The notes: generated by a model from the letters alone, not told the origin. Numbered from the stretch's first letter, positions 36,227 to 45,029 are shown. The stretch: 64,000 nt of DNA from Endozoicomonas elysicola (GCF_000710775.1 NZ_JOJP01000001.1:4105810-4169809); one strand, 5' to 3'. Numbers and translations: made by a program.

Positions 36227-36315
36227 GGAGCCTGCCGGACTTAGTACTGACCTACAGAGAAAAAGCCGGATCTGGCCATTTTCTCTATGCGATCGGCTTA
36301 AGTCCGACAGGCTCC
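36227..36315. repeat. Palindromic MITE-like repeat, family A, copy 2 (89 bp)
   Basis: Terminal inverted repeats GGAGCCTGCCGGAC and GTCCGACAGGCTCC (13 of 14), with an interior GAGAAAAAGCCGGAT/GGCCATTTTCTC segment corresponding to the outer arms of the 164-bp copy at 3522-3685. Lies between fmdB and the terminator of the coiled-coil gene. Confidence 0.8.
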
Positions 36316-36383
36316 CAGTTTACGGTTTTATAGAAAAACGGCCATTATACCCCAAAGATACGCGGAGTCAGCCGTTGTCAAAT

Positions 36384-36414
36384 AAAAAAAGCCGTACTGA
36401 TACTCAGTACGGCC
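36384..36414 (-). terminator. Intrinsic terminator of the 36439-37887 gene
   Basis: Minus strand: GCCGTACTGAG, loop, CAGTACGGC, then a run of seven T. Starts about 25 bp after the stop codon. Confidence 0.88.
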
Positions 36415-36438
36415 TTCACAGAATGAAATCATGAGCAA

Positions 36439-37887
36439 TCAGGCTTTACTGGCCCTCCGAATTGCAGCTTCAGAACGCTCACTATCTTTCAAAGCCTTGA
36501 TGACCATATCATCAACCACACCTTCAACATCAAACAGTCTGGCCAGGTAATGGATTCGAGCATCATCACCATCAATGACCGGATGCAAATCGGCAATATC
36601 CCCCATCCTGTCTTTCAAGAGTAACAGGGCAAACGTTTCTGGATTATCCGCCCCTTCCAGAGCCAGGTTATCCCCCAAATACGGCTGACTCTCTGGTTCA
36701 TCATCCTCACCAACTGGTGGCTCAGCTAACAGTATTACTGAAAGAGCCCGTGTTGTATCAACCACACCCTTGTCGATCGACGGCGTGATTGCCTCAGGTG
36801 AAAGGTCAGCCGAAGAAACAAGACTGTAGACCTCTCTCAATAACGATGGAGCTAATATACCTTCCAGGGTTGCAGCCAACTCATCCGGCTGGACATCTTT
36901 GCGTGTTTTCTTAGTCAAATCCCCCGCCTGCTCCCGACTCAGCGCTTTAGCAATCACCAAAAGACTGGCCTCACTTTCGAATATTTTTTCCAGCCGTAAC
37001 AGCTCGAATTCAAGATCATCTAGAGCACGTTCTCCCGAGTCAAGTGACGCCCTGCTCTCTTGACTCAAAGAGCTAAACAGCAGTTTTTTGATCGCAAATA
37101 CTCCTTGTTCCTGAGCTGCAAAAAAATGAATAAATACATCAAGAAACTGCGTTCGAAGATGATCAACAGAATTCAAGTGTCTAAGATCGGCTATTTCCAG
37201 ATTCAAACTCCCGACCTCGCTCTGCAGACCGTTGATATCCCGCTGAATCTGTGCAATTTCATTGGATAGTTTACGCACCAACGCCTGATCCACAGGTGTT
37301 GCAGACTCAGCTGAAGCAAGCGCCGCAGACTTAGCAGTCAACCGCGTACCTTTTTCCTGAATATCTTTATTTTTGACCTTAAGAGTCTGTTCCAGGCCAC
37401 CAATTTCATTTTGTCTTTGTTTGATATTCAATTTGATATCTGCAATTTTTATTCGCTTATTCTGCAAGTCCCGTCGTTGTGCTGATATCAAATCAATACT
37501 CTGCGCGCTATTTAATACTTTGATATCATTCAGCATACCCCTGAACACCATTAATAATGTCTGTGTATCGGATAAATCAATAGCACCAGAGTCAAGCTGC
37601 AAGTTGAAATCTGCGAGAATTGACCGAAACCCTTCAACCCTTGCCTGAAATGACCTTTGTAAATAGTCTGAGCTGGACAGCTGAGCACTGTCAGGAGAGT
37701 CAAGAGCGACTGAATCATCACTACCAATAGCGCTTTTACCATTACTGGAGAAGGAAATGGAGTTGTTACTATCAAAGCCACTACTGACACTTTTTATTGA
37801 AGCTGGGGCGGCTGAACCTTGCATTTCCTGTGTAGTGGAAACCCCATCAGCTTGATTATTTTCCACTCCGTTCAGTGATCCTGACAT
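36439..37887 (-). CDS. Putative type III-secreted coiled-coil protein, paralogue 2
   Basis: 482 residues, paralogous to the product of 38099-39514. The Ser/Asn/Gln-rich N-terminus (1-75) has no Sec signal. The conserved block IDLSDTQTLLMVFRGMLNDI lies near 100-120. A long coiled coil covers about 130-235 (KNKRIKIADIKLNIKQRQNEI), a weakly hydrophobic stretch (VFIHFFAAQEQGVFAIKKLLF) lies near 250, and the conserved tail has PYLGDNLALEGADNPETFALLLL and ERSEAAIRR. GGAGG sits five bases before the ATG. Its place behind a SycD-type chaperone suggests a secreted translocator-like protein or effector; a large transmembrane hairpin like that of IpaB/YopB is not seen. Function inferred only. Confidence 0.65.
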   Translation of the reverse strand: MSGSLNGVENNQADGVSTTQEMQGSAAPASIKSVSSGFDSNNSISFSSNGKSAIGSDDSVALDSPDSAQLSSSDYLQRSFQARVEGFRSILADFNLQLDSGAIDLSDTQTLLMVFRGMLNDIKVLNSAQSIDLISAQRRDLQNKRIKIADIKLNIKQRQNEIGGLEQTLKVKNKDIQEKGTRLTAKSAALASAESATPVDQALVRKLSNEIAQIQRDINGLQSEVGSLNLEIADLRHLNSVDHLRTQFLDVFIHFFAAQEQGVFAIKKLLFSSLSQESRASLDSGERALDDLEFELLRLEKIFESEASLLVIAKALSREQAGDLTKKTRKDVQPDELAATLEGILAPSLLREVYSLVSSADLSPEAITPSIDKGVVDTTRALSVILLAEPPVGEDDEPESQPYLGDNLALEGADNPETFALLLLKDRMGDIADLHPVIDGDDARIHYLARLFDVEGVVDDMVIKALKDSERSEAAIRRASKA

Positions 37888-37979
37888 AACAACCTCCCCC
37901 CTGCATAACCGTCAATAGACTATTGATTCACCCTCTATATTTTCATTAATCATTTACAAGCACAGGATTAAACCTGCCA

Positions 37980-38055
37980 GAAGCCTGTCAGACTCAGCCG
38001 ACCGTAGCGAGAAAAAGTCCGGCTTTATAGGTCAGTGGTGAGCCCGACAGGCTCC
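37980..38055. repeat. Palindromic MITE-like repeat, family A, copy 3 (76 bp)
   Basis: GAAGCCTGTCAGAC and GCCCGACAGGCTCC ends (11 of 14 pair), enclosing CGACCGTAGCGAGAAAAAGTCCGG, almost the same as the left arm of the copy at 3522. Located between the two coiled-coil paralogues. Confidence 0.78.
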
Positions 38056-38098
38056 TGAAAACCCACTGACACACAAAGACCAGAAGTATCTGCTGGCT

Positions 38099-39514
38099 TT
38101 ACACTGGCTGAGACTTCGAAATGGCTGCTTCAGACCGCTCCCGATCCTTAGTGGTCTCTACAACCATTGCATCAACTTCTCTTTCAGCTTCAAGCCACTG
38201 GGCTAATTGATTAGCCCCTACAGAATCAACAACAATCCCACCTGAGTTCTTGCCCTGAGCCTCCTGAATATCAGCCATCCGCTCCCTTAAAAGAAGTAGT
38301 GCAAACGCCTGCGGGTTGTTGGCTCCCTCAAGGCTGATACTATCACCAAGATATGGCTGATCAACGGGGTTTTCTTCACTGGCAGTCACCGATGGCTCCG
38401 CAAGCAGAATAAGTGCTAAGCCTTCAGCAGCATCTGCTAGCTGTTGCTCAGATGGTGACGCCTGACTGCTCACAGCAGCCAATGCAGAAGTATCCTGCGC
38501 CGAAAACACGCTGAACAGATTACTGACCACTTGAGGGCTCAGCAATGCCTTCAACTCTGCCGCCAGCCCCTGAGGCTGGATACTTTCAGAATAACGATCA
38601 GACTCTCGAATCACTTCTTGATTAAAGTCAGACAAAATTTCCTTTGCGAGTCTGACCTTTAATTCCTCTCGGGAAAACAGGGCATCCAGCTCCTGTAACT
38701 CGCGCTCAAGCGCATCCAGCTTTTCTTCACCAGTTTCCAGATCCTCGTCTTCCTCGCTTTTAACCTGAGTAACAGCAAAAGCTCCGGCAATTAACTCTGA
38801 ACTCTGTGTAATGACAAGCAGTGCCTGTCTGATAGCCACCTGAACACGGCGTGTCTGGTTCTGTGACTCCAGGGTTGAAATTTCACCACTGAGCGCTGCG
38901 ATTTCAGACTGTAATGTATCAATCTCAGACTGTAATTGCGCTTTCTCAGTATCTGTCATCCCTTCGGTATTGATACTTTGCTTACTGGTCAGGGTTTGTT
39001 GCTTACCCTGAAGCTCAAGATTTTTTGTATCAATGACAGCCTGACTCTTATCAATCTCTATCTGGGTTTTGGAAATTTCAGCCCTCTGGGCCTGCAGCAG
39101 CTGACGCTCTGAAGATACACTATCGATATTCTCAGCATTGTTCAGCGCTTTAATATCACTGATCAACCCCCTGAACACCAGCAGCAACGTCTGGGTATCC
39201 GACAAATCAATTTGACCGGTGGTGAACTGCGCATTGAAATTTGAAAAAACAGATCTAAAACCTTCGAGCCTGGATTTGAACGCCTGCTGCAAGAGATTGG
39301 TACTAGTTGCAGAGGTCTCTTCCGGAGAGTCCAGAGAGACACCGCCTTGACTGTTTTCTGAACCGGCACCCTCAGTTTGTGAAACAGAGTTTTCTGTACT
39401 GAAACCACTACTTACTGTGCTGCCGGAACCAGTAGATTCCGTACCCGTTGTGGTGGTAACGGGGCTCGTTGTTGTTGTTTGTGTATTCCCCGTCTCTCCA
39501 ATTGGGTTCGACAT
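38099..39514 (-). CDS. Putative type III-secreted coiled-coil protein, paralogue 1
   Basis: 471 residues. The N-terminal 70 residues are almost only Thr, Ser, Gly, Glu and Asn, a composition common in type III secretion signals. IDLSDTQTLLLVFRGLISDI lies near 105. A coiled coil spans about 125-235 (SKTQIEIDKSQAVIDTKNLE), a mildly hydrophobic stretch (ALLVITQSSELIAGAFAVTQV) lies near 245, and the tail has PYLGDSISLEGANNPQAFALLLL and ERSEAAISK. It aligns along its length with the 36439-37887 product. The ATG at 39514 has AGGGAG five bases upstream. It is next to the SycD-like gene, so it is probably a chaperone client. Confidence 0.65.
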   Translation of the reverse strand: MSNPIGETGNTQTTTTSPVTTTTGTESTGSGSTVSSGFSTENSVSQTEGAGSENSQGGVSLDSPEETSATSTNLLQQAFKSRLEGFRSVFSNFNAQFTTGQIDLSDTQTLLLVFRGLISDIKALNNAENIDSVSSERQLLQAQRAEISKTQIEIDKSQAVIDTKNLELQGKQQTLTSKQSINTEGMTDTEKAQLQSEIDTLQSEIAALSGEISTLESQNQTRRVQVAIRQALLVITQSSELIAGAFAVTQVKSEEDEDLETGEEKLDALERELQELDALFSREELKVRLAKEILSDFNQEVIRESDRYSESIQPQGLAAELKALLSPQVVSNLFSVFSAQDTSALAAVSSQASPSEQQLADAAEGLALILLAEPSVTASEENPVDQPYLGDSISLEGANNPQAFALLLLRERMADIQEAQGKNSGGIVVDSVGANQLAQWLEAEREVDAMVVETTKDRERSEAAISKSQPV

Positions 39515-39605
39515 AATAACTCCCTCCATGGGTTCTTCTATATCTGAAAACTACCCCGGAAACCTGGTTGTTTTCCTGGGTGGTAAACGTCCCTTCAAAA
39601 TGCAC

Positions 39606-40100
39606 TCAGTGCAACTTATTACCTACAAAACTGATAAGCTTCTTCGCCTGTTGAAGCTCGTCTTTCCAACGTGCCGACTGACTTGCCCGCAAAACAGCTT
39701 CTGCCAAGGCTTTCTGAGCCAGTGGCCACCGCTCAATTTCAATAAAGCTTTTCGCCATCATCAAAGAAGCCCGGGGATCTTTCTCATCAAGCTTTTCCGC
39801 ATGAGCCAGTGTTGCCGCAGCCTGGGCAAACTGAGAAAGCTCGTATTGTGATAACCCCAAACCCAGAAAGTAGGAGTAACAGGTATGATCAAGCAGGCAA
39901 AGATAGCGAAAAACCTTCAATGCGTCTCTGAACTGCCCTGAATTAAAGCGTGCATAAGCCACCTTGTACATTGCATCAAGTTGACTCTGGTCCATTTTGC
40001 GAATTTCTTTCATGGTGCCGCCTTTAGCCAGAAAAGCCAGCCAAAGTGACGCCGAGGACGGCTGGTCAGCCTTATTATCCATAACCCTCGAAAGCCTCAT
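39606..40100 (-). CDS. SycD/LcrH-type (class II) type III secretion chaperone
   Basis: 164 residues with three TPR units. The pattern follows SycD/LcrH: FLAKGGTMKEIRKM, then LDAMYKVAYARFNSGQFRDALKVFRYLCLLDH, then YFLGLGLSQYELSQFAQAAATLAHAEKLDEKDPRA, then a third repeat. Such chaperones hold hydrophobic translocators before secretion. The start at 40100 is kept because the family's FLxGGT segment lies upstream of the later ATG at 40013. No secretion apparatus genes are in the window, so this is a satellite cassette. Confidence 0.8.
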   Translation of the reverse strand: MRLSRVMDNKADQPSSASLWLAFLAKGGTMKEIRKMDQSQLDAMYKVAYARFNSGQFRDALKVFRYLCLLDHTCYSYFLGLGLSQYELSQFAQAAATLAHAEKLDEKDPRASLMMAKSFIEIERWPLAQKALAEAVLRASQSARWKDELQQAKKLISFVGNKLH

Positions 40101-40443
40101 CCCTGATAAAAAGATTTACGATATTATTCAATTATAACCAGTTTATATTTACTCCCATTGTTCATTAGTCTTAGCAAAACGAAGAAACCAGAAAATATAA
40201 TTAAAAATCAAAAGATTATAAGTTTTTTTTGTTTTGTAATTATTTTAGATTCACCCACAAAAATAAAGATTGAAAAATCAGCAATCAGTGCTTAATTACT
40301 ATTTAGCAAATGATGATTCCAGTTATCAGACTTAATTATATAAGCTGTTTTTATTATTCCATTATCAACTTCCCGCTATTGATACCTGTTACCGCTTCAG
40401 CAAAACACCATTTAATAAAATCATAATCGGGAGTTTTATTTTG
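40101..40443. other. AT-rich intergenic region
   Basis: 343 bp between divergent genes, with long A/T runs near 40195-40345. It must contain promoters for the chaperone cassette and the OprD-like gene. No gene seen. Confidence 0.5.
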
Positions 40444-41487
40444 ATGAATGATCACAATGTAGGGACACTATCTGAGCAACTAGTCAGATTTACTGCCTTT
40501 GTTGCCATAGTTGTTGTGGGTACAACATCTTTTTTCGTTACAACATCAAAAGCGGCTGAGAGCTACCAGGACAGTACCTGGCACTTACACCCCCATAATA
40601 TAAACACTCAATACCCACTTGAGCATTTCGCCACACCCCGGGAGTATTCACCCAATACTTTTCTAACATCGGATTCCAGCAGCAACGCCTTTTCCGTCAT
40701 GCCTATTCGGCTGACTGTCAATGATAATTCCGAAAGAGCACCCATAACAGGAGCAGCATTCAGTTTCCAGCACAATGAACTGGGCTCCAAGCTGGCCTAC
40801 GCGGAAAACGATTCAGAAGTCAGGTTTTATTTTGCCAACCTGAATTACCTTATTAGCCTGAGTGACAATTCAAAACTATTGCTGGATGGGCAGTTTTATC
40901 GAGGACAGGAAAGCTGTAATCCTAAAAACAGCCCACAAACAACGGGAAGTTCTGATACAGAAGCAAACCTATACAACCTCAACGCACAGCTAACCATCAA
41001 TCAGCTGTCTCTGAGCGCTTCGTTCAGCCAGGTGGATGCACAGAAAAAAAATACGCTGGGTGTATTTGACTACTCGGCCATGCACGCATCGACCCTTGAT
41101 GTGAATAGCATGAGTTATTGGACCCGAAGACAGATATCAGACTTTAACTTCAACGGTGAGAAAGTCTGGCAAGCTGGCATTGCCTATAACTTCCATCAGA
41201 TTGGTGCACCAGGGTTAACGCTGGGCTATACCTACACCTATGGTAACGATATAAAAGCCAATCACCCGGAATTCACTGAAAAATACAGAGAGAGTGAACA
41301 CAATTTCGAGGTTGGCTATCTGTTTCAAAAGCCCCAACTAAAGGGGCTTGGGCTGAAGCTTCAGTATGCGCAGTACCTAGCAGACAATGCGCTCAGGGAA
41401 ATAGGTAATTCAGAAAATGAAATATCGACGACAATTGGCAATTCTGATTTAAGGGTCTACCTGGATTATTCAGTCAGTACCTTTTAA
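40444..41487 (+). CDS. Short OprD-like outer membrane protein
   Basis: 347 residues with an unusually long signal region (hydrophobic FTAFVAIVVVGTTSFFVTT at about 17-35, cleavage near SKAAES). The body has alternating beta strands and ends DLRVYLDYSVSTF, with a terminal Phe as needed for BAM recognition. Residues 200-347 resemble OprD porins (AGIAYNFHQIGAPGLTLGYTYTYG; PQLKGLGLKLQYAQY), but it is about 75 residues shorter than the typical family length and the usual N-terminal barrel start is not recognisable. It converges on a full OprD gene. Perhaps a diverged channel. Confidence 0.7.
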   Translation: MNDHNVGTLSEQLVRFTAFVAIVVVGTTSFFVTTSKAAESYQDSTWHLHPHNINTQYPLEHFATPREYSPNTFLTSDSSSNAFSVMPIRLTVNDNSERAPITGAAFSFQHNELGSKLAYAENDSEVRFYFANLNYLISLSDNSKLLLDGQFYRGQESCNPKNSPQTTGSSDTEANLYNLNAQLTINQLSLSASFSQVDAQKKNTLGVFDYSAMHASTLDVNSMSYWTRRQISDFNFNGEKVWQAGIAYNFHQIGAPGLTLGYTYTYGNDIKANHPEFTEKYRESEHNFEVGYLFQKPQLKGLGLKLQYAQYLADNALREIGNSENEISTTIGNSDLRVYLDYSVSTF

Positions 41488-41490
41488 ACG

Positions 41491-41518
41491 AAAAAAGAGG
41501 GCAAAGCCCTCTTTTTTT
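41491..41518. terminator. Bidirectional terminator between two porin genes
   Basis: A-run, GAGGGC, AAA loop, GCCCTC, T-run. Serves both convergent OprD-type genes. Confidence 0.92.
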
Positions 41519-41538
41519 CAACTTAAGCTAGTAACTGC

Positions 41539-42813
41539 TTAGAATGCAGCAACAGAGTAAGTCAGGTACAGACGGTTTACGTCCGCATCGTACAGAGTGT
41601 CTTCACGGAATGTATCAACACCGGCATCACCCTGAGCCCGATAGTTTACATACAGCCACGCAAGAGACAGGCCTTCCAAAGAGCCATCAAATGCATAAGA
41701 GATGTAGCTGCCATACTCACGACGTTTGAAGTCACTAATCTCTTCAGCATCATCACCCTTGGCATACCAAACATCCCAGCTCAAACCTTCAAGCCCCTGA
41801 TCAGCAAAGTTATAGCCTCCACTAACAACATAAGCCTTCTCGCCAGCGAGAGAGTAGTCTTCCCACTGAGCCAGACTGGAGTTGAAGTTGTCGCTATTCC
41901 CATCGACATAAGCGTCAATGTAATCACCATCTTTGGTCTTGTTATAACCCAAACCTACATAGGCATTACCATAATTGTAAGAAGCATTCAGGTTATAGTA
42001 TTTTGCTTTGTAGTCAGCGCCAATTTCAGGATCATTGGCAGCCAAATTACCATTGGCTTTTGACTTTCCGTAGCGAGCGTCCAAATCAACAGAGCTCATA
42101 TCATCAAGCTCAAAGCTGTAGCCTGCCTTCAGAAAAAGCTGTTCGATCAATTCTTTAGACTCACCATACTCAGCAACCAGGTCCAGACCTTCGTAACTGT
42201 AATTACCACCAAAGATACGAATATTTTCTACAGCGTTGTCATTACCATCATCAAGGTCAAAGCTCAAGCCAGACTGAGTACGCTCACTGAAGCCAGTAAT
42301 TTCGGTGAAGTACAAGTTAGCACCTTCAGCACCAACAGAAAGGTCATAACCAGTAGAGCTTGCAGACAATACACGAGAGCCGGAGTCGGAGTAAGTTTCC
42401 AGACCACGCTTCTTAACACCAACAGTACCGTCAAAATCAACACCACTGAAAGAGTGCTGAGCTTTCAGGTAGGCCTGCTGAAATCCTGAGATAGCATCAC
42501 CCTTACCGTCAGCACCGCCAGGAACGTTAGTTGCAGCACCTGGATCAACATCAAGCGGGCCTGCGTAACCGGCAGTTACAACAGCGCCCACCAGATCATT
42601 GACATACCCAGAATCGAAATCGGCAATCAAAGCATGCGACCAATCATTCGTCTTTTGACCGCCCGGCTCTTTGTCTTTGGTATGGAAGTAATAGTTCTTG
42701 TAAGTAAAGGTCAGGCTTGGATCCATTGTCACAGCTTCGGAAGCCTGAACAGAAGTAGCTGCAACAGCCGCAGCAACGGCTACACCCAGTGCGCTTTTAG
42801 CGAGGGTTTTCAT
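41539..42813 (-). CDS. OprD-family outer membrane porin
   Basis: A 424-residue barrel protein. A signal peptide covers residues 1-24 (MKTLAKSALGVAVAAAVAATSVQA). The first strand is LTFTYKNYYFHTKD, like the OprD opening, and the chain ends RLYLTYSVAAF. Family members take up small carboxylates, amino acids or peptides; the specificity of this one cannot be read from sequence. The ATG at 42813 starts the signal peptide; the longer frame to 42870 has no support. Its paralogue lies convergent at 40444. Confidence 0.88.
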   Translation of the reverse strand: MKTLAKSALGVAVAAAVAATSVQASEAVTMDPSLTFTYKNYYFHTKDKEPGGQKTNDWSHALIADFDSGYVNDLVGAVVTAGYAGPLDVDPGAATNVPGGADGKGDAISGFQQAYLKAQHSFSGVDFDGTVGVKKRGLETYSDSGSRVLSASSTGYDLSVGAEGANLYFTEITGFSERTQSGLSFDLDDGNDNAVENIRIFGGNYSYEGLDLVAEYGESKELIEQLFLKAGYSFELDDMSSVDLDARYGKSKANGNLAANDPEIGADYKAKYYNLNASYNYGNAYVGLGYNKTKDGDYIDAYVDGNSDNFNSSLAQWEDYSLAGEKAYVVSGGYNFADQGLEGLSWDVWYAKGDDAEEISDFKRREYGSYISYAFDGSLEGLSLAWLYVNYRAQGDAGVDTFREDTLYDADVNRLYLTYSVAAF

Positions 42814-42956
42814 AATCGGAATTGCTCCCTGTGTACTTTGTGTTGTGTTTATTATTGCGACTACCACCAACTGACATAAGCAGTTCCCCTTGGCGATATA
42901 CGTCCTTTTCGCAATGTGAAATCATTTTTCTATAACGCCGATCAAATTGCAACCAT

Positions 42957-42985
42957 AAAAAAAGGGGCGTTATCGCCCCTTTTTT
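42957..42985 (-). terminator. Intrinsic terminator of the HU-like gene
   Basis: GGGGCG, four-base loop, CGCCCC, flanked by A and T runs. About 35 bp past the stop codon of the HU-like gene on the minus strand; symmetrical, so it may also insulate the OprD promoter region. Confidence 0.9.
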
Positions 42986-43019
42986 GAACTTCTTTAAATT
43001 TTCTGCCTTATTACACAAA

Positions 43020-43361
43020 CTATGAAGCGGCAAACTCCTTTAACTTTTTCAGCGGCCTCACCTTAACCTGAATAGACGCGGGCTTGGCTGGCACATCCAT
43101 CAGCTCACCCGGTTTGAACGGATTAGGCACACCTTTTTTGGCTTTTTGCGCCGGCTTTTTCTTGGTCACAATTTTTAATAGTCCAGGCAGCGTAAACTCA
43201 CCACAACCCCGCTTTTTAATATGGCGTTCAACCAGTTCTCCCAGCTCATCCATTACCGCACCGACTTGCTTTCTGCTAAGCCCGGTATTTTCTGAAATCT
43301 CTGAAAGCATCTGGGTCTTGCTGTATTTTTCCTTGATAGCGGACGCTTTTTTAGCAGCCAT
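43020..43361 (-). CDS. HU/IHF-family DNA-binding protein
   Basis: 113 residues, longer than the usual 90-residue HU. Residues 15-60 form the dimer helices (YSKTQMLSEISENTGLSRKQVGAVMDEL). Then come the strands FTLPGLLKIVTKKKPAQKAK and the arm NPFKPGELMDVPAKPAS, with the DNA-inserting proline region, and the terminal RPLKKLKEF. The basic N-terminal AAKKASAIKEK extension is an addition. The ATG at 43361 has GGAG nine bases upstream; the earlier ATG at 43367 is only three from it. Binds and bends DNA. It is an extra HU variant rather than canonical HupA/B. Confidence 0.85.
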   Translation of the reverse strand: MAAKKASAIKEKYSKTQMLSEISENTGLSRKQVGAVMDELGELVERHIKKRGCGEFTLPGLLKIVTKKKPAQKAKKGVPNPFKPGELMDVPAKPASIQVKVRPLKKLKEFAAS

Positions 43362-44126
43362 AGTCATACTCTCCTGATGAAAATTCCCTTTAAACCATCC
43401 CTATAAACCAGGGCATTCAGTGCTTGCCAATGTTTATGCTGCTGTCTGAAATAAAGCGAACTGCTTTTTTCCAACTAACGGCAACGATCAGCTACTGCAT
43501 TACCTGCGACGGCACCAGGCGGATTTCGTACCTCCATTCTCAATAAGACACTTACAAGCCTTATCACTCCATGAGCATAACTTCATCTAAACACAACCAA
43601 CAGCCTCTAAACAATCTATACAAGACCACAAACTACATATAGAAGGCGGTAACATTAGATATTCAAGGTACTGAATACCACTATAATATTGGTATTTTTC
43701 CACGTCGAGCATTTTTTACCAAAAGATTCACACCTAAATAACAGACTCAATCAAACTGTTAAGTAGGCAACTCAAGACCTGATAACGGTATTTATAGGTT
43801 TATCTCTGTATAGATAAGTCACCATTGCACTATGCTGAGTCACGCCAAACCTTCAATAAACCCGTCAACATTTGAGAAAAACGCATCATAACGGTACATT
43901 AACCTTTAACATTGGAAACCATGTGTTCCATCAGAAATAAGTAGCACAACGTGTTTTGTCGGGCTCAAGTTGTAACCAGAGGGCTGTTGAAGTAGTGCTG
44001 ATTCAAAATGCACGGCAGCTTTACAGCAGATATTGTTTTCACGGGTAACTGCAGTTCAGAAATGCTTACTCAAAGAAGGGCTCGATGTTTTCAACTGATA
44101 CTGATAACAAATAAAGGGAACATGCC
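43362..44126. other. 765-bp gene-free region before the cold-shock gene
   Basis: No gene is supported on either strand. It contains a perfect AATACCA/TGGTATT inverted repeat with an embedded TATAAT (43674-43696). The distance to the next gene allows a long 5' leader, as cold-shock genes often have. An unannotated small RNA is possible but not shown. Confidence 0.5.
43674..43696. promoter_or_regulatory. Inverted repeat overlapping a -10-like box
   Basis: AATACCA (43674-43680) and TGGTATT (43690-43696) are perfect inverted arms around a nine-base centre containing TATAAT (43682-43687). This arrangement fits a repressor operator over a promoter, but no matching -35 is clear. Confidence 0.3.
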
Positions 44127-44756
44127 TTGAAACATTTAAAACTCTTTCACCTCTTTACGGGTCTTTTGGCTTTCTTTCTCGTCATTGCCAGCATCACCGG
44201 ACTGTATCAACCATCCCCTGAGACTGCTAACCCAAGCAACCCTGTTATTCCGTTGCTGCTTATGGCCGCTCTGGTTAATTTGATGTCAGGAGCCTACCTT
44301 TGCAGGCGTAACGGTGTTCACCGATGGCTCCAGGTAATCGGATCAATCCTGCTATTCTCAGCTATCGCCGCTGCTGTGGGCTTCGCCTATAACAGCACAC
44401 TGATGATTTCCGGAGTTACGTTTGACCAGATTACCCTATTTACGATCAGTTCTGGCACCTTGTTTCATGTTTTAGCCAGCCTGAACAACCTGTTTACCTC
44501 ACAGCCTGAGTTTAAGGACGGCTCTGACTGGGAAACCAACGACCGGGAAACCGGTTCTGTCAAATGGTTCAATGTCACTAAAGGATTTGGCTTTATCACT
44601 CGCGATGTGGGTGATGATATATTTGTACACTATCGCGCCATTCGCGGTGAAGGCCATCGTACCCTGAGTGAGGGACAACGAGTAGAGTTCACTGTGGTAG
44701 AAAAAGACAAAGGACTTCAGGCGGAAGATGTGATTGCCGCACCAAAAGGCAGATAG
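44127..44756 (+). CDS. Membrane protein with C-terminal cold-shock domain
   Basis: A 209-residue fusion. Residues 1-125 hold about four hydrophobic helices (6-27, 40-57, 66-88, 98-118). Residues 140-207 are a cold-shock domain with both RNA-binding motifs [12 protein letters not shown] and DIFVHY. Similar fusions of DUF1294-type or other membrane parts to CSD exist, usually with the CSD first; here it is last and faces the cytoplasm. Probably an RNA-binding protein tethered to the inner membrane. The start is TTG at 44127 with AGGGAA six bases upstream; the nearby ATG at 44122 meets a stop after two codons. Confidence 0.82.
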   Translation: MKHLKLFHLFTGLLAFFLVIASITGLYQPSPETANPSNPVIPLLLMAALVNLMSGAYLCRRNGVHRWLQVIGSILLFSAIAAAVGFAYNSTLMISGVTFDQITLFTISSGTLFHVLASLNNLFTSQPEFKDGSDWETNDRETGSVKWFNVTKGFGFITRDVGDDIFVHYRAIRGEGHRTLSEGQRVEFTVVEKDKGLQAEDVIAAPKGR

Positions 44757-44769
44757 GCTTAGAACTTAT

Positions 44770-44804
44770 CTTTTGGCTGGTGGCATAGCGTCCCCAGCCA
44801 AAAG
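44770..44804. terminator. Hairpin between the cold-shock gene and slyX
   Basis: Perfect 11-base arms CTTTTGGCTGG and CCAGCCAAAAG around a 13-base loop, between convergent stop codons. The arms' own T and A tracts could serve as terminators in both directions. Confidence 0.7.
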
Positions 44805-44828
44805 AATTAAAAGCGATTTGAATCACTA

Positions 44829-45029
44829 TCAATAATGAGGAGGAGGTAGCTCTTCCTGGCTTTCCAGCTGTTCAGCAGCCATCTCTTCAAATTGCTTTTT
44901 CAGCTGAGCAACTGCCTCCGTCAAACGCTCAATATCTCTCTGCTGCCGAGTCACCACTTCATTCAACTGTCCAATCGTATCTTCCTGGTAACTCAACTGA
45001 GTTTGCAGTTCAAGCAGTTCGTCTTGCAT
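44829..45029 (-). CDS. slyX: SlyX family protein
   Basis: 66 residues of coiled coil: LQTQLSYQEDTIGQLNEVVTRQQRDIERL, with the invariant PPPHY end. The role of SlyX is unknown. The ATG at 45029 has GGGAG nine bases upstream and gives the standard length; the frame to 45059 adds ten atypical residues. Confidence 0.9.
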   Translation of the reverse strand: MQDELLELQTQLSYQEDTIGQLNEVVTRQQRDIERLTEAVAQLKKQFEEMAAEQLESQEELPPPHY

